From positions 16,736,162 through 16,800,161 of the forward strand of contig VDFB02000001.1 of the NCBI GenBank assembly GCA_007258455.2: 64,000 nucleotides of DNA. Direction: 5' to 3'. Below, piece by piece: positions 52,098-64,000 of this stretch. Below the pieces are notes generated by a model, which was given only the letters and a program-made list of their open reading frames with translations, was not told the DNA's origin and did no database searches. The position numbers and the translations under genes were made by a program. This DNA is from Sequoia sempervirens (taxonomy: Eukaryota > Streptophyta > Pinopsida > Cupressales > Cupressaceae). Position 1 is the stretch's first letter. Each line of letters starts with the position of its first letter.

Positions 52098-53384
52098 TGT
52101 AGACATGGAAAATATACCGACATACTTGATCCTGGTTACTAACACCATTTCATCTTGAATCATCCTTCAGTCTAACCATTTAATCGAGTACCCTTATTTG
52201 ATTAAGTTCATCAATTTTCCTCTATTAATTAAAATAAATCATTTTATCTAATTATGTCTTTCTCCCTTGTTAATTAAATCAACCAATCTGATCTAATTAA
52301 CCCTATTTCCCTATTTAATTAAGTAATTCATTTTATTTTATTAAATATCTAAAGTCCACCTATTAAATTAAATAAATTAAAACCTTATTTAGTTTAATCT
52401 AACTTCATTTCCCTTAATTAAATAGATCAAAATATTTTATTTAATTAATCTTTGTATCACATTCTTCTCATATTTGATTTAAATTAACCTATAAATCTAA
52501 GTCAAATTTGTCACATCATCTAATCCTTCATTAAATTAATTAACCTTTGATTAATTTAATCTTAATCCATGTCCCATCCTCTAGCTTTTGTCACTTGCAC
52601 ATGAAAATAAATTTAATTCATTTATTAAATATTTATTTTCTCTCAACATGGCATAATGGAGGAATATTCTCTCAAATTTGAATTCAAATCGAAGTGGACT
52701 TTATCCTTCCAACAAGGCATTTACTTCACCTAACAAGTCCTTTTTCCTTGAGCCAAGTGGCATTTAAGGCATTTCTTTTTCCTCTTACATGTCATTTCAC
52801 CATTTTCAAATATCATCTAATTGCATTTATGGGAATATTCATCAAAATGTGCACATCCCTCATCCATTCTCATCTTGACAAGTGGCACCTTGCCATTGGT
52901 TGAATATTAGTCCCACATTTCTCCATTTTGGGCATTTCTCCATCCTATCATTCTATAAATAAGATGTTTCTTTCCTCATTTTATTATCCACAATTTGAGC
53001 AAAATTATTATACTCAAATTCATAGCAATTTTCATCCATCTTTATCCAATCTTAGCTATGCTATGCAAATTTTCATCTTGGAGCACACTTCAATCATAAA
53101 CAAAGTGGATCACATCTTCATCAAATCACCAAGACTTGCATAGGAGTTGGGAAAGGGCCAATTTCCACATCAAATTGGCACCAAATCCCCCAAGAGATTA
53201 AGAGTTTACTTTGCATTTGAATAGGATTTAAAATCTTTGGTTTATGCTTGTTTATGTTCTTCATTTCACTTCTTTTCCTTTGCAATTCAAATGGATTTCT
53301 TGGGGAATCATGATACTAGCTTGCATTTGATCTAATATGTTGTTTATCTCATGTGTTTATCTAGGTTTGGAATCTTGGTTCACA
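52098..53384 (+). repeat. 5' LTR of element 3
   Basis: It starts TGTAGACATGG and ends GGTTCACA before the primer site. AT-rich TTAATTAAAT sequence lies in the first half (about 52200-52480) and a TATA box at 52954. About 1287 bp. The start is inferred from the TGTAGACA family signature and has no partner LTR in the window. Confidence 0.68.
52954..52963 (+). promoter_or_regulatory. LTR TATA box, element 3
   Basis: TATAAATAAG in the context TTCTATAAATAA, identical to the element 1 LTR core at 26667. Confidence 0.65.
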
Positions 53385-53387
53385 TTT

Positions 53388-53407
53388 TGGCACTAGGAGG
53401 GAAAACC
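53388..53407 (+). promoter_or_regulatory. Primer-binding site candidate of element 3
   Basis: TGGCACTAGGAGGGAAAACC follows the LTR end by three T residues. It starts with TGG. The tRNA was not assigned. Confidence 0.55.
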
Positions 53408-56289
53408 AGAAGTTCTAATCATGTTCTTTCACCAAATTCTATGATTTTTTGTTATTTTTCTCTCTACAGGGAACTCCACCACTAACGGACTAGCATCACA
53501 ATTTAGAACCGTTTGGACTCCAGCATCACTGTATCACACCGCTACAAATCCAAACTCCGACGCTCTCTATTTCTTGCACAAGATTCACATTTTGAAAGTG
53601 CACCATTAATTCTTTTTCACCCACTAGAATCTTTCTAAACTTCAAACTCCACTGCTAGTTGAAATAGCAATTCCTTCATGCTTTTTGTCCCTGTTGCAGA
53701 GCAACACTGACTAACAAGCGGCCCTATATAGCACCACTGGAAATTTTAAACTGCACAGCCTTCATAGGTTGCATTGCTAGAGGGAAGTAAAAAGTGAAAA
53801 TTAGTTTTATGAAACATGTTTTTTTTCAAATTTTGATCATTTGGATTATTCTCTGACCTCCTGACCTCTATTTTTGCAGATTTGACTAGTTTTCTTATAG
53901 GTTGGCTTGATTAGAAGTAAATAAGAAAAGATGCATGATGGTATCATTCTTTCATGATACCAAGTGTTTTTGAATACTTTAGTGTTTGCTTAATAGCCTA
54001 AGAGAACTCACTTTTTTTCTCTTAAGAAATCTTGTTATCTTTCATGCTTAGGACCTACTAATTTTCCTTTTGGGCTCTAAAAAGAACACTTCAATTTCTT
54101 GTTACAAAAGGGCTTAAGATGAACTTTAGGACACAAACTTACTAGAGTCGGTTTTCGGATTTAACAATTGAACAAGGAAATCTTCACATTTCCTTTGGTG
54201 CTATAAAAAGAATTCACTTTTTTGCTTTGTGGGTTTTAAAAAGGACAAGTGCTACTTTTTTTGATATTTCTTACTCAAATTAACACCATTGAAAAGATGT
54301 ATGTGCTTCTCTCGTGCCTCACGATGATCTTGAGAATCAAAAGGCTTTTTGGTGGTCTTAAGTTGGGTAAAGTAATTTCCTCCACACTTCATTTTAGGAT
54401 TAAAATTGAACACATCTTGCAAGTGTGAGTGGAACATATTGCAAGTGTTCTCCCTTTGTTTCTAAATGAAGGTTGATTGAACTACGAATATGTTTGCTCA
54501 CTTTTTTTTATCTCAGAAGGCCTACCTTGGGAAAAAAGTACTCACCCAAGGGAATGACTCAATCGGTAATACTCTAAAGCCAAGAGTATTTCCAGCTGGG
54601 ATATAAAAGTGGGTACTAGAACAAAGGCCAGTATCACACGGTTGGCTCCGACAAGAAGGGAAACAATGGTCTCTGGCCTTGATGGGTCAACTCCTATGAA
54701 TGGAAAGTCTGAATTGAAACCCTTGTTGTAGAAAGGCCAAGATCCCTATCTATTTGTTGGTGCAGGAATGGTCGTTCTGAAGCTGCCCTGCACTTTTACG
54801 ATTTTTAGTAGAAACGGAAAGTATGCCATGGGAGTTTCATGGGTACTGATACTTGTCTGCCCCAAGAAGTGAGTGCCATGGAGGGGAGCTAGTGGGGTCA
54901 AGCATCTAACCATTCACTAAAAATAAGCATAGTTGGACTTGTCCAAGTAGAGACTCAACAAATATAGTCTTTCATATCCATAGGATTGTGCTTGTGCTTG
55001 GTTACAAAACACTTTTCTTGCTCGAGAAAATTTGGAAACAAACATTTAATATTGTCTTCAAAAATTGAAAGCATTTAGGAAGCAAATACAATTGACCAAA
55101 TTCATTTGTTATTTCTTTCCTTTGGGATTTTATCGTTGGATGTTTCTAAAAACTTGGATTTATATCTCATTTTGCTTACTAAAGTAAACATTAGGTAAAT
55201 CTTGCTTTGATTTCTCTGATTTCCACATAATACACTTTGTGGGATGAGAATAAATTAAAACATTAGACATCTAGTTTCAAAGCCTAATCAAGAAGTGTTT
55301 GTGGTAAAACAGAGTCATTAAGCAAAGACTAAAAATAATTGGACCCCACACATGTGTCTCCAATGATTTCACACAAGGTCAAGATGAAGAAACCAAAGGT
55401 AAAATCTCTTAGTATAAAAGATCAACAAAAGCGTCTCTCAATGCTATATGAATTTAGACGAAGATTGTTTTCTAACTTCTACATAAAAGCTTCAAGAAAC
55501 AATCCTGGTTTGTACTTGTTCTATTATTGTCAAAACCCAAATCTTTTTTAGGGATTTTGAGCATCTTGTTTAGAGAAAAGCATGTTCTTCAAAACCAAGG
55601 TCTAGTAAGCAAGTGTCTTTTTAGTTAAACATAGGATCAAAATCAAACCTTCATCCATCTTTGAACATCAAAACCAAAATCATTTCATTATCAAATCTTT
55701 GAAAAAAACTTAGAAAAATCCTCCATGTTAAACTTTGGGAAAATCATTTGAAACCAATCCAAAATCATCTTGTTTGATTAGATGTCTGTAGATGCATCAT
55801 TCTCCACATATTTAGTCAAATTATCAAATCTTGTGAACAAATTCATAGCTTGATAACATCTAACATCTTGGGATTTAGGAGTTCATTATCCAAAATCAAA
55901 ATCAAACCAATCAAAATCATCTTGTTTGGATAAGTGTGCTTAGATGAATCCTTCATCTCACACCTAGAAAAATTAGAATCTTTTGAACAAAATCTACCCT
56001 AGGACAACATCCAACCTCTTAGAGTTTATGATTTCACCATCAAAATCTAAATCCAAAGCAAATCAATCCCAAAGAAAACATCAAAATCAAGTCCTAAAGT
56101 TTAACATACCCTTCAAGATTTTCTCAAAGAGTTCCAATCATCCATCAAACGCGCATCTTACATCCATATCATTATCATCCTTTGATATTTAAATCACCCT
56201 AAAAATTTCTCTTTTGTACCTAAAGATATATCATTCTAAAAAAATTAGAGGTTCATCTCTCATATTCTTGAAAAATTGATCCCTATTTT
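53408..56289 (+). other. Leader of element 3
   Basis: About 2.9 kb without a recognisable gene. It contains the shared TATA block (54520-54900) and A-rich sequence with repeated CCAAAATCA words (55600-56100) up to the gag start. Confidence 0.7.
54601..54608 (+). promoter_or_regulatory. TATA-like box in the element 3 leader
   Basis: ATATAAAA in the context CAGCTGGGATATAAAAGTGGG. Upstream GGGAAAAAAGTACTCACCC closely matches GGGAAAAAGTACTCACCC in element 2 (41019-41036). It lies about 1.7 kb before gag. Confidence 0.45.
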
Positions 56290-59200
56290 ATGGTGCAAAC
56301 TAGATCTCAACACAAGAAGGACATGGAAGCCCACAAAGAAACATCAACCTCAAGTGATCTCAATAAAACCAACACCGACATGAACCCTGTTGGATCAAGA
56401 AATCCTACGACCAATATTTCACTCCCTCAAGACCATCAAGAGGATGGACAAGTAGAAGACCTCACAAAAAACCGTCTTGATATGACCCAAGATGAGATCA
56501 ATGAGATGGTTCAAAATCCTGAAAATCACAGGATTGTTAACATCATGATGAAACTCCATCCTTAACAATACATGCTAGAACTATTAAAACGAGGGACTAA
56601 ACTCCCTTCTGATTATGACATGAGCACTATTATGGAACCACCTTCAACATCATTCACACTTCCCATATCATCCACACCCCCCATCACATCAACATCCCAA
56701 TTTCAAAATATCACTCAACCCATCCCCTAAATCACATCATCAATTGCCCCAACTCAACCAATTGTTAACAAAGGGAGTGCATTTATCAATGCATTGCAAA
56801 CACACCCTCTTGTAAACAATCAAGACTTGGATGCAAACACTATTTTGGCTCAAACTGTCCCAAAAAATTCATCACACCCATATGTCCCCCTCACCTTTCA
56901 TAATGACCCATCATCATCATCATTTAATGCAACACCACAAACCTCTCTCTTCATAACCTCACAAGGAGAGGGAGATATATTTGGACTGGGGGAAATCTTT
57001 GACACTACATCCACATCATTCCCCCAAGGGAGTATGCCACTCACATTTCAACCACTTTCTCCCTTACCAATGATATCAACATCATCTCTCAATTTGGGGC
57101 TTCCCCCTTTACCAAATTTCAATCAAAAAAATAAAATCAACCCGCTAATCGCTAATCAAAATATCTTGTCATCAACATCACAACAACGGATGACAACCAT
57201 CTCGACAACGCAACTCACTACCATCACATCATCAACCATCCCCTAGGCATCTCAAAACATGGTCTCTCAAGGACCAAGCATATCAATCACACCATCTACC
57301 ACCACAATCCCAATCATCAACACGACAGTGCCTCTCACCACAACAAGCACCATTTCGAACCCACCTCTGCCACCACCACCACCACCAAACATGAACACAT
57401 CAAACCAATACAGTATTGAGTTGCAAGCAGCTAAGCAAGATGCATATCAAAAGGAACTCCAGGAAGTACAAAGACAACAAGCCGCACAATTAGCTACTCA
57501 ACAAGCCACTCAAGTCGTGCAAGCTACTCAAGTTGCCCAAGCTGCATTACAAGCACAACAAATGCAACAAGCTGCTCAAGCCCAAATCTTATTACAACAA
57601 CAACAACAAGATGCACAAGCTCATTCTGCATAGACACAAGCATAAGCTCAAGCTGCACAAGCAAAATCTCAAGCTCAAGCTCAGGCTCAAGCACAAGCTC
57701 AGGCTCAAGCACAAGCTTAGGCTCAAGCACAAGCTCAGGCTCAAGCTCAAGCTCAAGCTCAAGCTCAGGCTCAAGCTCAAACACAAGCTCAATCCTAAGT
57801 CCAATATCAAGCATAAGCCCAATATCAAGCATGACAAGAACAAGTACAAGCACGGTACCTCACACAACAACAAGCAGTGCAACAACAAGCATATCAAAAA
57901 ACACTGAAGCAATACCAAGAATAGTACGAAGCAACCCAATTAGCAGCTCAACAACAAGCATGGTTGGCTCAACAGTAGCAACAATCTCAACAACAGGCCT
58001 TCATAACACAACAACAATAGGACCAACAACAAGGGTTGTTGGTACAACAACAATTACATACATATTTGGCACAACAACACATGCAAACACCATCCATCAA
58101 CATACCAACCAATCCACCCATCCCACCAACAATTGAACCACCTCAAAACACTTTCATTCCACCCCTTGATCCACAAAATGATGTAACGACACAAATCAAG
58201 TTGCTCTCGCTACAAGTGCTTGATCTTCAATCATGGCAAACCATGAAAACACCCATTAACTTGTGTCTGTATCCATTCGACATGAGTCTTGTAATGAAAC
58301 CATTCTTCAAGGGATTTGAGATCCCAAAATTTGACAAATACCATGGGATGGGAAACCCTAAAGATCACATCAGGTATTTTTAGGTTCATTGCATGGAAGT
58401 CGCATATGATGATACCTATCTAATATGACTATTTCCTAAAATTTTGGCAGGCCAAGCCATGGACTGGTTCTCTCACCTCACTCCAGGCATCAAAAAGTTC
58501 CAATAAATCATAGATGAATTCATCAAAAATTATGCATTGAATATCAGAATGGATATCAGTACTATCAGCTTTGAAACAAGGAAAGGATGAATCATTTGCT
58601 TCATTCTTACAATGATGGCAATCCAAGGCCAATCAAATCAAATGGCTCATGCTAGAGGAACAAAAAGTGTGCACTATCATATCCAATCTCGATGAAGCCC
58701 TTACATTCTATCTTAAAGTGCAAGGCATCACAACATACGACCAGTTGATCTCCAAGGCACTCAACATTGAACGAGCCCTTATGATAAAACTGGGAGGATC
58801 AACCGCATATCCCAAACAACAAAACAATCTCCCATCCACTAGTTACAATGAAAAACCTCGCATATGGGAAAGAAACAAAAACATTTCCAATGATGGTGTT
58901 GTCGACACCAAAGTTGTCATCAGTGCCCCTAATAAAAACACACCCACACCGCAACAGCAACCTGAAAACCACCATCAAAACAATCATCAATCTAATACAA
59001 CACAACAACCAAACAATCAAGTGATCAAAAAATTCAATGATCAAAGGGGACCACCCCAACAAAACAAAAATTCCCCCAAGCGGAAGTATACTACCCTTGG
59101 GGAACCACTCAAGGTCATCATGAAGAAATTAATAAACAAAAACCTCATCAAGGCTCCCACCTATGAGAATTATTAGGAACTAGATGTGAAACCACCTTGG

Positions 59201-59300
59201 TATAATGAAAACCAGCTTTGTGACTTTCATAAAATCAAAGGACATACCACTAACAACTACATGAGGTTGAAGAACCTAGTCCAAGACCTCATTGATCAAA
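56290..59300 (+). pseudogene. Gag polyprotein pseudogene of element 3
   Basis: It starts MVQTRSQHKKD, like element 1 gag. The N-terminal about 600 residues are Ser/Thr/Pro-rich, then very rich in Gln and Ala (57430-58080). The capsid-like core at 58240-58630 has LYPFDMSL, GFEIPKFDKYHGMGNP and GQAMDWFSHLTPG. The knuckle near 59205-59260 reads CDFHKIKGHTTNNY, where the last Cys is Tyr. Gag would build the particle. Stops at Gln or Arg positions and a frameshift near 58500-58640 disable it. Confidence 0.85.
57640..57800 (+). repeat. CAAGCT hexamer array encoding poly(Gln-Ala) in gag
   Basis: About 27 near-perfect CAAGCT, CAGGCT, CAAGCA or TAGGCT hexamers in phase with gag give an alternating Gln-Ala run. 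It sits inside a wider Gln-rich stretch. Several units show CAG or CAA turned to TAG or TAA. Confidence 0.85.
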
Positions 59301-59819
59301 AAATCACAAGTGGGGAGAAGCTAGCTAGAAATCAGAACCTCAAAATCTACACGAATCCAATGCCTAACCATAACAACAAAGGGAACAATAAAACCAATAA
59401 GGGGAGGGGTACCTTCAAGAGCATGAATCATGTGTATGACCATGTCATTGCATCCCTAGATGAATATTGTGCTACCATCACCATCAAAGGAGGCCATGTT
59501 GATTGTGGAGTCACCACAAGAGGCAGAAAAATTACCATTGTAGGGTCATCTCAGCCAAACAAAGCAACTGTACCCAACCCAAGATCTATTCCTAGTAGTT
59601 ATAATGTCCTTGATTGGCTGAAAAGAATCCCAACACAAATCTCCATCATGGAGTTGCTAAAAATTGCATCCGCCCACAAGAAAATCCTTGAGGAAGGATT
59701 GGCTTCATCCATCATCCCCGCAGATCTTGATGTAGAACAATTCCAAGCTATGGTCGGAAACATCATCACTCTGAATCTCCTTACATTCTCTTACTAGGAT
59801 TTTCCTACTCAACCATCTC

Positions 59820-60290
59820 ACAACCGTGCACTCCATTTAGAGGTCCTAGTTCATAAAAAATAAAGTCAAGAGGGTCTTGGTGGATGGAGGTGCAAGTTTG
59901 AACATTTGTTCCCTCAAGCTCATTAAGAACTTGAGAATCTTAGAGGATTCCATCGAAAAAGGAAAAGGCATTACAATCAAAGCATATGATGATCAAGAAA
60001 GAGTGTCCCAGGGCACAATTCAACTCCCTATTCAAGTAGGGCCAACTATCATGGAAACCACCTGTTAGGTCCTGGACCTCGACTTGCCTTATAACATTCT
60101 CCTAGGATTTTTCGTGGATCTATTCAATGCAAGTAGTAGCATCAACCTTCGATCAATGTGTCAAATTTACATATGAAGGCCAAGAGGTCACCATCCATGG
60201 AGATCCAGAACCATTCTCTTACTGCAAGAACCTAGAGGAAAAATACTACAAAATCCCTCAAGTACCAAACAATGATGAAGGCCCATGAAC
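59820..60290 (+). pseudogene. Aspartic protease region of element 3
   Basis: KRVLVDGGASLNICSL near 59865 carries the Asp-Gly pattern (DGG rather than the common DTG/DNG). ITIKAYDDQE, LPIQVGPTI and LDLDLPYN follow. After a frameshift come WIYSMQ and CVKFTYEGQEVTIHGD. The region aligns with element 1 (14415-14790). Confidence 0.78.
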
Positions 60291-61639
60291 ACTTTACATT
60301 GATCGGGCCATTCTTACTTCCACTTCTGCAATAGAGACACCCACCACTCCCACCATCCCAACCATCTCTGATATCAAAGTCATCATCCAAGATAATGGTT
60401 GTGGAAACTATACAATTCCCAAAAACGCTTTTGTGGTAGGAGAGTTACCACAATCTCCCAGATCACGAGGACAACTGCAATCAAATGAAGCCTCCACATC
60501 CCAAACATCCTCTGAAGGATATTCCAAATTTAGAAGTTGGGGAGACCTCAGCCAAGAAGTAATAGAGGAGGAACCATCCCATCTCCTATACCAAGATAAC
60601 ATACCAATAGCTAATCTACCTATGGATGACAATAGTAAAGGTTTACAAATGATGCTCACAATGGGCTATGATAGAAACTAGAAATTGGGGAAAAATGACA
60701 ATAGGCTTCTAATACCCATCATTCTAGAGACACAAATGAGAAATATTGGCTTTGGATGTAGCCCTCTAAGTATAACCATACATGGCTGAAATCCCCCAGT
60801 TAAAAAGGTCAAAACTCCTCAGCAAACGACAGCTGCCCTACAATTGCTTGTATCTATTAGCCTACCCTTAAACAACTTCACATTTGACATAACTGAAGTC
60901 TATAGTAGTAGTGATGATGAAGATCCCACAACCAACCTACCCATGCTCTTTGAGGATACCACTCTTCTCATGATTATTACTATGTCATTTGAGCCCACTG
61001 ACCATTAAAACCATGAAATCCACTTGGTCTACCCACAACTCATCGATTATGACCAACGAGGACCACCAATTCTTGACACATTCAAAAATGATGAGGTGCT
61101 CTCATAATTCATGGGAATACAGGATAATATTCCATGTTGGGATCACAAAGTGGGATTCATCGTCGAACTGGATACACATGCATACTATGGGGAAATGATT
61201 GAATCCCTCAGTTGCAAAAGTGAAAAACTGAGAATAATCTCTAGGTCCTTGAGTGAAAACCACACTATGGCACTCTCTGACCCGAAAATAGTAAAAGAAA
61301 GGATGCACCCAATGGTGAAAACCTCTCTAAGGCACCTGAGGATGGCAGATTCAATCTTCCTCTTAGAGCTTTCCATCGAGAAAAATTAGCAGTTCTAGCC
61401 AAAAAATGCAACCAAGTCAACTTGGGAACAGAGGAGACCCCACACATCACATTCTATGTAGAATCATTACTATTAGAGGAACAACAACTCCTAGCAGCCT
61501 TCTTGAGAGATAGACAAGTTAATTTTGCATGGAGCTATGTGGACATGCCTGGGCTCGATCCAGAGATTGTGGTTCATCACTTAGAAGTCTACTCTCAAGC
61601 AAAACAGGTGTCAGACAAAAAATAAGGTAAATGCACCCT
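60291..61639 (+). pseudogene. Protease-RT linker of element 3
   Basis: Decayed polyprotein sequence. MLTMGYDRN, stop, KLGKN near 60650-60700 has the spacing of a weak G-patch (MGY...GLGK). Farther on, GTEETPHITFYVESLLLEEQ (61425) matches the element 1 segment at 15872 just before RT. Confidence 0.55.
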
Positions 61640-62860
61640 TAGATTGTTGTATTGGTCAAGATGGAATTAAAAAAGCTACTCGATGTAGGATTTATATGAC
61701 CAATTGACTATCCAGAATGGGTGTCAAATCTGGTTCTTGTCTCAAAACTTGATGGAAGAATTTGAATCTACACGGATTTCAGAGACCTAAACAAAGCATC
61801 TCCAAAAGATGATTTCCCATTGCTTAATATTGACATGATAGTAGACATGACATCAGGACATGAAATTTTTTTGCTAATGGATGGTTTCTCTTGGTATATA
61901 ACCAAATAATGATTGCTAAAGAAGACCAACACAAAATGGCCTTCACTTGTCCATGGGAGACCTACTGCTGGAATATGATGCCATTTGGCCGAAAGAATTT
62001 TGGGGCCACCTATCAAAGAGCCATAACATTAATCTTCCATGGCATGATCCATAAGACTGTTGAAGATTACATTGATGACATACTAGAAAAATATAGAAAA
62101 CAAAGAGATCACATAGCAACCTTGAGTGCTATTTTCGATAGGCTAGAGGAGTACAAGGTCCGCTTAAATCCAAAGAAGTGTGTCTTTGGCATATAGTCAG
62201 GAAAGTTTCTAGGATACATTGTGTCAATGAGGGGTATTTAAATAGATCCAACAAAGGTAAAAGTAATACTTGAGATGGAAGCACCCAAAACATTGAAACA
62301 ATTGAGAGGCCTCCAAGGCAGGCTTCAGTCCATCCACAAATTCATAGCACAACTAGCAGACAAGCAGAACCCATATTCTCACCTACTCCACAAGAGAGTA
62401 GCATACAAATGGGATGACAAGTGTGAGGAACACTTCAATTAGATCAAAGAATATTTGCTCACACCTCTAGTCCTCATGCCACTGATCCCAAGAAAGCCAT
62501 TGATCCTCTATGTGTCAGCAACAACAACTCTCAGGGCTCTTTTAGCTCAACACGATGAAAATGGGACATAAAGGGCCATCTATTACATCATCCGTACAAT
62601 GGTTGGGCATGATTTAAACTACTCATTCATCAAAAAAGCATGTCGAGAAGTAGTGTTTACTTCACAAAAATTCAGACATTACATGTTGGGACGCAAAATT
62701 AAACTCATTGCTAAAATCAATCCCCTAAAGCACCTATTGTCAAAGGAAATTCTCATAGGAAGGATGGCCAAATGGGTCATGATACTACCAGAATATGACA
62801 TTGAATATGTGGAGCGAAAATCAATCAAAGGTCACGTCATTGCGAACTAGCTCGCAGAAG
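61640..62860 (+). pseudogene. Reverse transcriptase and gypsy RNase H of element 3
   Basis: Landmarks are PEWVSNLVLVSK, IYTDFRDLNKASPKDDFPL, LLMDGFS (catalytic Asp), MPFGRKNFGATYQ, EDYIDDILEK (Asp pair) and KKCVFG. Then KPLILYVSATT and KFRHYMLGRKIKL mark the RNase H. One frameshift falls near 61895, and stops occur after RGI, FN and NGT. Catalytic residues are still readable, but the frame is broken. Confidence 0.9.
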
Positions 62861-62929
62861 CACCCATATATTCAAAGAATCCACTCATATCAGAGTTTTT
62901 AGATGAATCCATCTTCAATCTCAACATAT

Positions 62930-63235
62930 CCAATCACTGGAAACTCTACTTTGATGGTTCCTACATGCAGCATGAATCAGGAGCTGGTGTTTTCTTCATC
63001 ACCCCACAAGAGGATTTTATACCTAGATCCTACAAATTGACATTTCCCTGCACTAACAACATTGTAGGGTATAAGGCTTTAACCATAGGTCTCAAAATAG
63101 TAGTGCAATGGCACAACATGACCCTCAAAGTATATGGAGACTCCCAGTTGATAATAAATCAAGTGAATGACGAGTACCAAACAAAGGATGATAAAATAAC
63201 TCCATACAAAAGTTAGTAGTGAGTCTCAAAGAATC
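62930..63235 (+). pseudogene. Second (archaeal-type) RNase H domain of element 3
   Basis: KLYFDGSYMQ keeps the first Asp. The CTNNIVGYKAL segment has Gly and Lys where element 1 keeps VEYEAL, so the catalytic Glu is lost. VYGDSQLIINQVNDE keeps the third acidic residue. It complements the element 1 copy, which kept Glu but lost Asp at GNSQ. Confidence 0.88.
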
Positions 63236-63379
63236 ATTCATTAATATCACATTTGAGCAAATTCCCAGAGCCAACAATAGAGTAGCAGATGCCATGGCAA
63301 CAATATTTAGATCCTTACTAGACATCCCTTGCAACATCCTAAAACATGAATTCCTAGTAGAGTAGCTTCTTGTGCCTGC

Positions 63380-64000
63380 ATTTGAGGTACCATAGTCAAA
63401 ATTCATGTGCAAAATCTTTGGTCTCGGTGATGCCTGGTACCATTACATTTATACCTACTTGCAAATAGGGGTCCTACCTATTGACTTACCCTCAAGCCTA
63501 AAAATAACCTTCATAAAAAAAGCATCTCAGTTTTTCATCCTAGGAAATACCCTTTACCATAGGCACATAGAAGGAACCCTACTACGCTATTTAAATGTTG
63601 AGTAGGCATTGACTGCTTTAACTAAGGTACATAATGGTATATGTGGTTCACACTCAAGCAAAATGACCCTGGCCAAGAAATTGTTGAGGATGGGGTATTA
63701 TTGGCCTACAATTGAAAGAGAAGCACATGACTACATCAAAAGGTGCCTACAATGTCAGCAACATGGGTACCTCATCCATGCTCCAGTTCAAGAACTTCAT
63801 CCCATTATCACACCATGGCCTTTTTCAAAGTGGGGGTTCAATCTCATTGGAAAAATAACTCCCACCTCATCAAATGGTCACAAATTCATCATAACCACCA
63901 CTGAGTACTTTACCAAGTGGGTGGAAGCCATCCCCATGACATACATCACTAGAAAATAGATATCAAAGCTCATCGTGAACTACTTAATATGTCGATATGG
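63380..64000 (+). pseudogene. Integrase of element 3, cut by the window end
   Basis: The zinc-binding part is well kept: KVHNGICGSHSSKM, then RCLQCQQHG. The core begins WGFNLIGKI, with Asn at the first catalytic position as in element 1, and continues ITTTEYFTKWVEAIPM. A stop follows TRK near 63957. The remaining core and C-terminal domain are outside the window. Confidence 0.88.

Larger units (their letters stand above)
52098..64000 (+). mobile_element. Ty3/gypsy Tat-lineage retrotransposon, partial (element 3)
   Basis: 5' LTR, primer site, long leader with TATA block, gag, protease, RT-RNase H, second RNase H and integrase, cut by the window end. It is homologous to element 1 throughout pol but diverged, with a distinct Gln/Ala-rich gag N-terminus. 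Frameshifts and stops show that it is inactive. Its 3' half (any antisense ORF, hairpins, 3' LTR) should lie beyond 64000. Confidence 0.88.

Noticed and set aside
57524..57939. Minus-strand frames of 109-115 codons made of Leu, Ser, Glu and Cys
   Set aside because: They are the antisense reading of the CAAGCT hexamer array inside gag, a low-complexity artefact.

Overview
The window looks like intergenic DNA from a large, repeat-rich plant nuclear genome. A gymnosperm would fit, but the sequence alone does not prove it. The evidence is nested, heavily decayed Ty3/gypsy retrotransposons of the plant-only Tat type (with a second RNase H domain), a plant L1-type LINE with a C-terminal RNase H, a plant mobile domain protein remnant and a pentatricopeptide-repeat pseudogene. 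I see no intact host gene, no rRNA or tRNA gene and no CRISPR array. Nearly every coding region carries in-frame stops, most of them explained by C-to-T change at CAG, CAA or CGA codons, or its G-to-A complement at TGG. This is the expected decay of methylated, silenced DNA.

Layout. 1-8640: AT-rich DNA with a foldback (258-361), a PPR pseudogene (7095-7590) and a CACTA-like terminus (about 8206-8216). About 8640-27065: Tat element 1 (+), with leader, gag, protease, RT-RNase H, second RNase H and integrase, then a 3' region holding repeated hairpins, an antisense plant-mobile-domain gene (20940-24290, minus), a polypurine tract and a 3' LTR from 25597. No matching 5' LTR was found. 27080-27345: tail of another gypsy integrase. 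About 28280-32480: decayed ORF of an uncharacterised plant transposon-type protein, split by a solo LTR (28460-30290). 32482-52097: minus-strand element of the same LTR family (3' LTR at 32482-33865 plus 48951-49103, protease-like body at 49104-52097). 33866-48945: a complete non-autonomous LTR element (element 2) inserted in that LTR, with matching 5-bp duplications AAATG. It has no RT or integrase. A 5'-truncated LINE (34725-39244, 15-bp duplication) lies in its 5' LTR. 52098-64000: Tat element 3 (+), from 5' LTR into integrase, cut by the window end.

How the parts relate. Elements 1, 2 and 3 share a leader block containing a TATA-like sequence far downstream of the primer-binding site. LTRs begin with TGTAGACA, and elements 1 and 2 have near-identical polypurine tracts. 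Elements 1 and 2 also share a repeated 3' hairpin motif. Element 2 could therefore have been mobilised in trans by Tat relatives such as 1 and 3. The most distinctive observations are the hairpin repeats with apparently compensating stem changes, the antisense plant-mobile-domain ORF, the RT-less element with its own coding region, and the leader TATA block. The insertion order can be read: plant transposon ORF, then the minus-strand family, then element 2, then the LINE.
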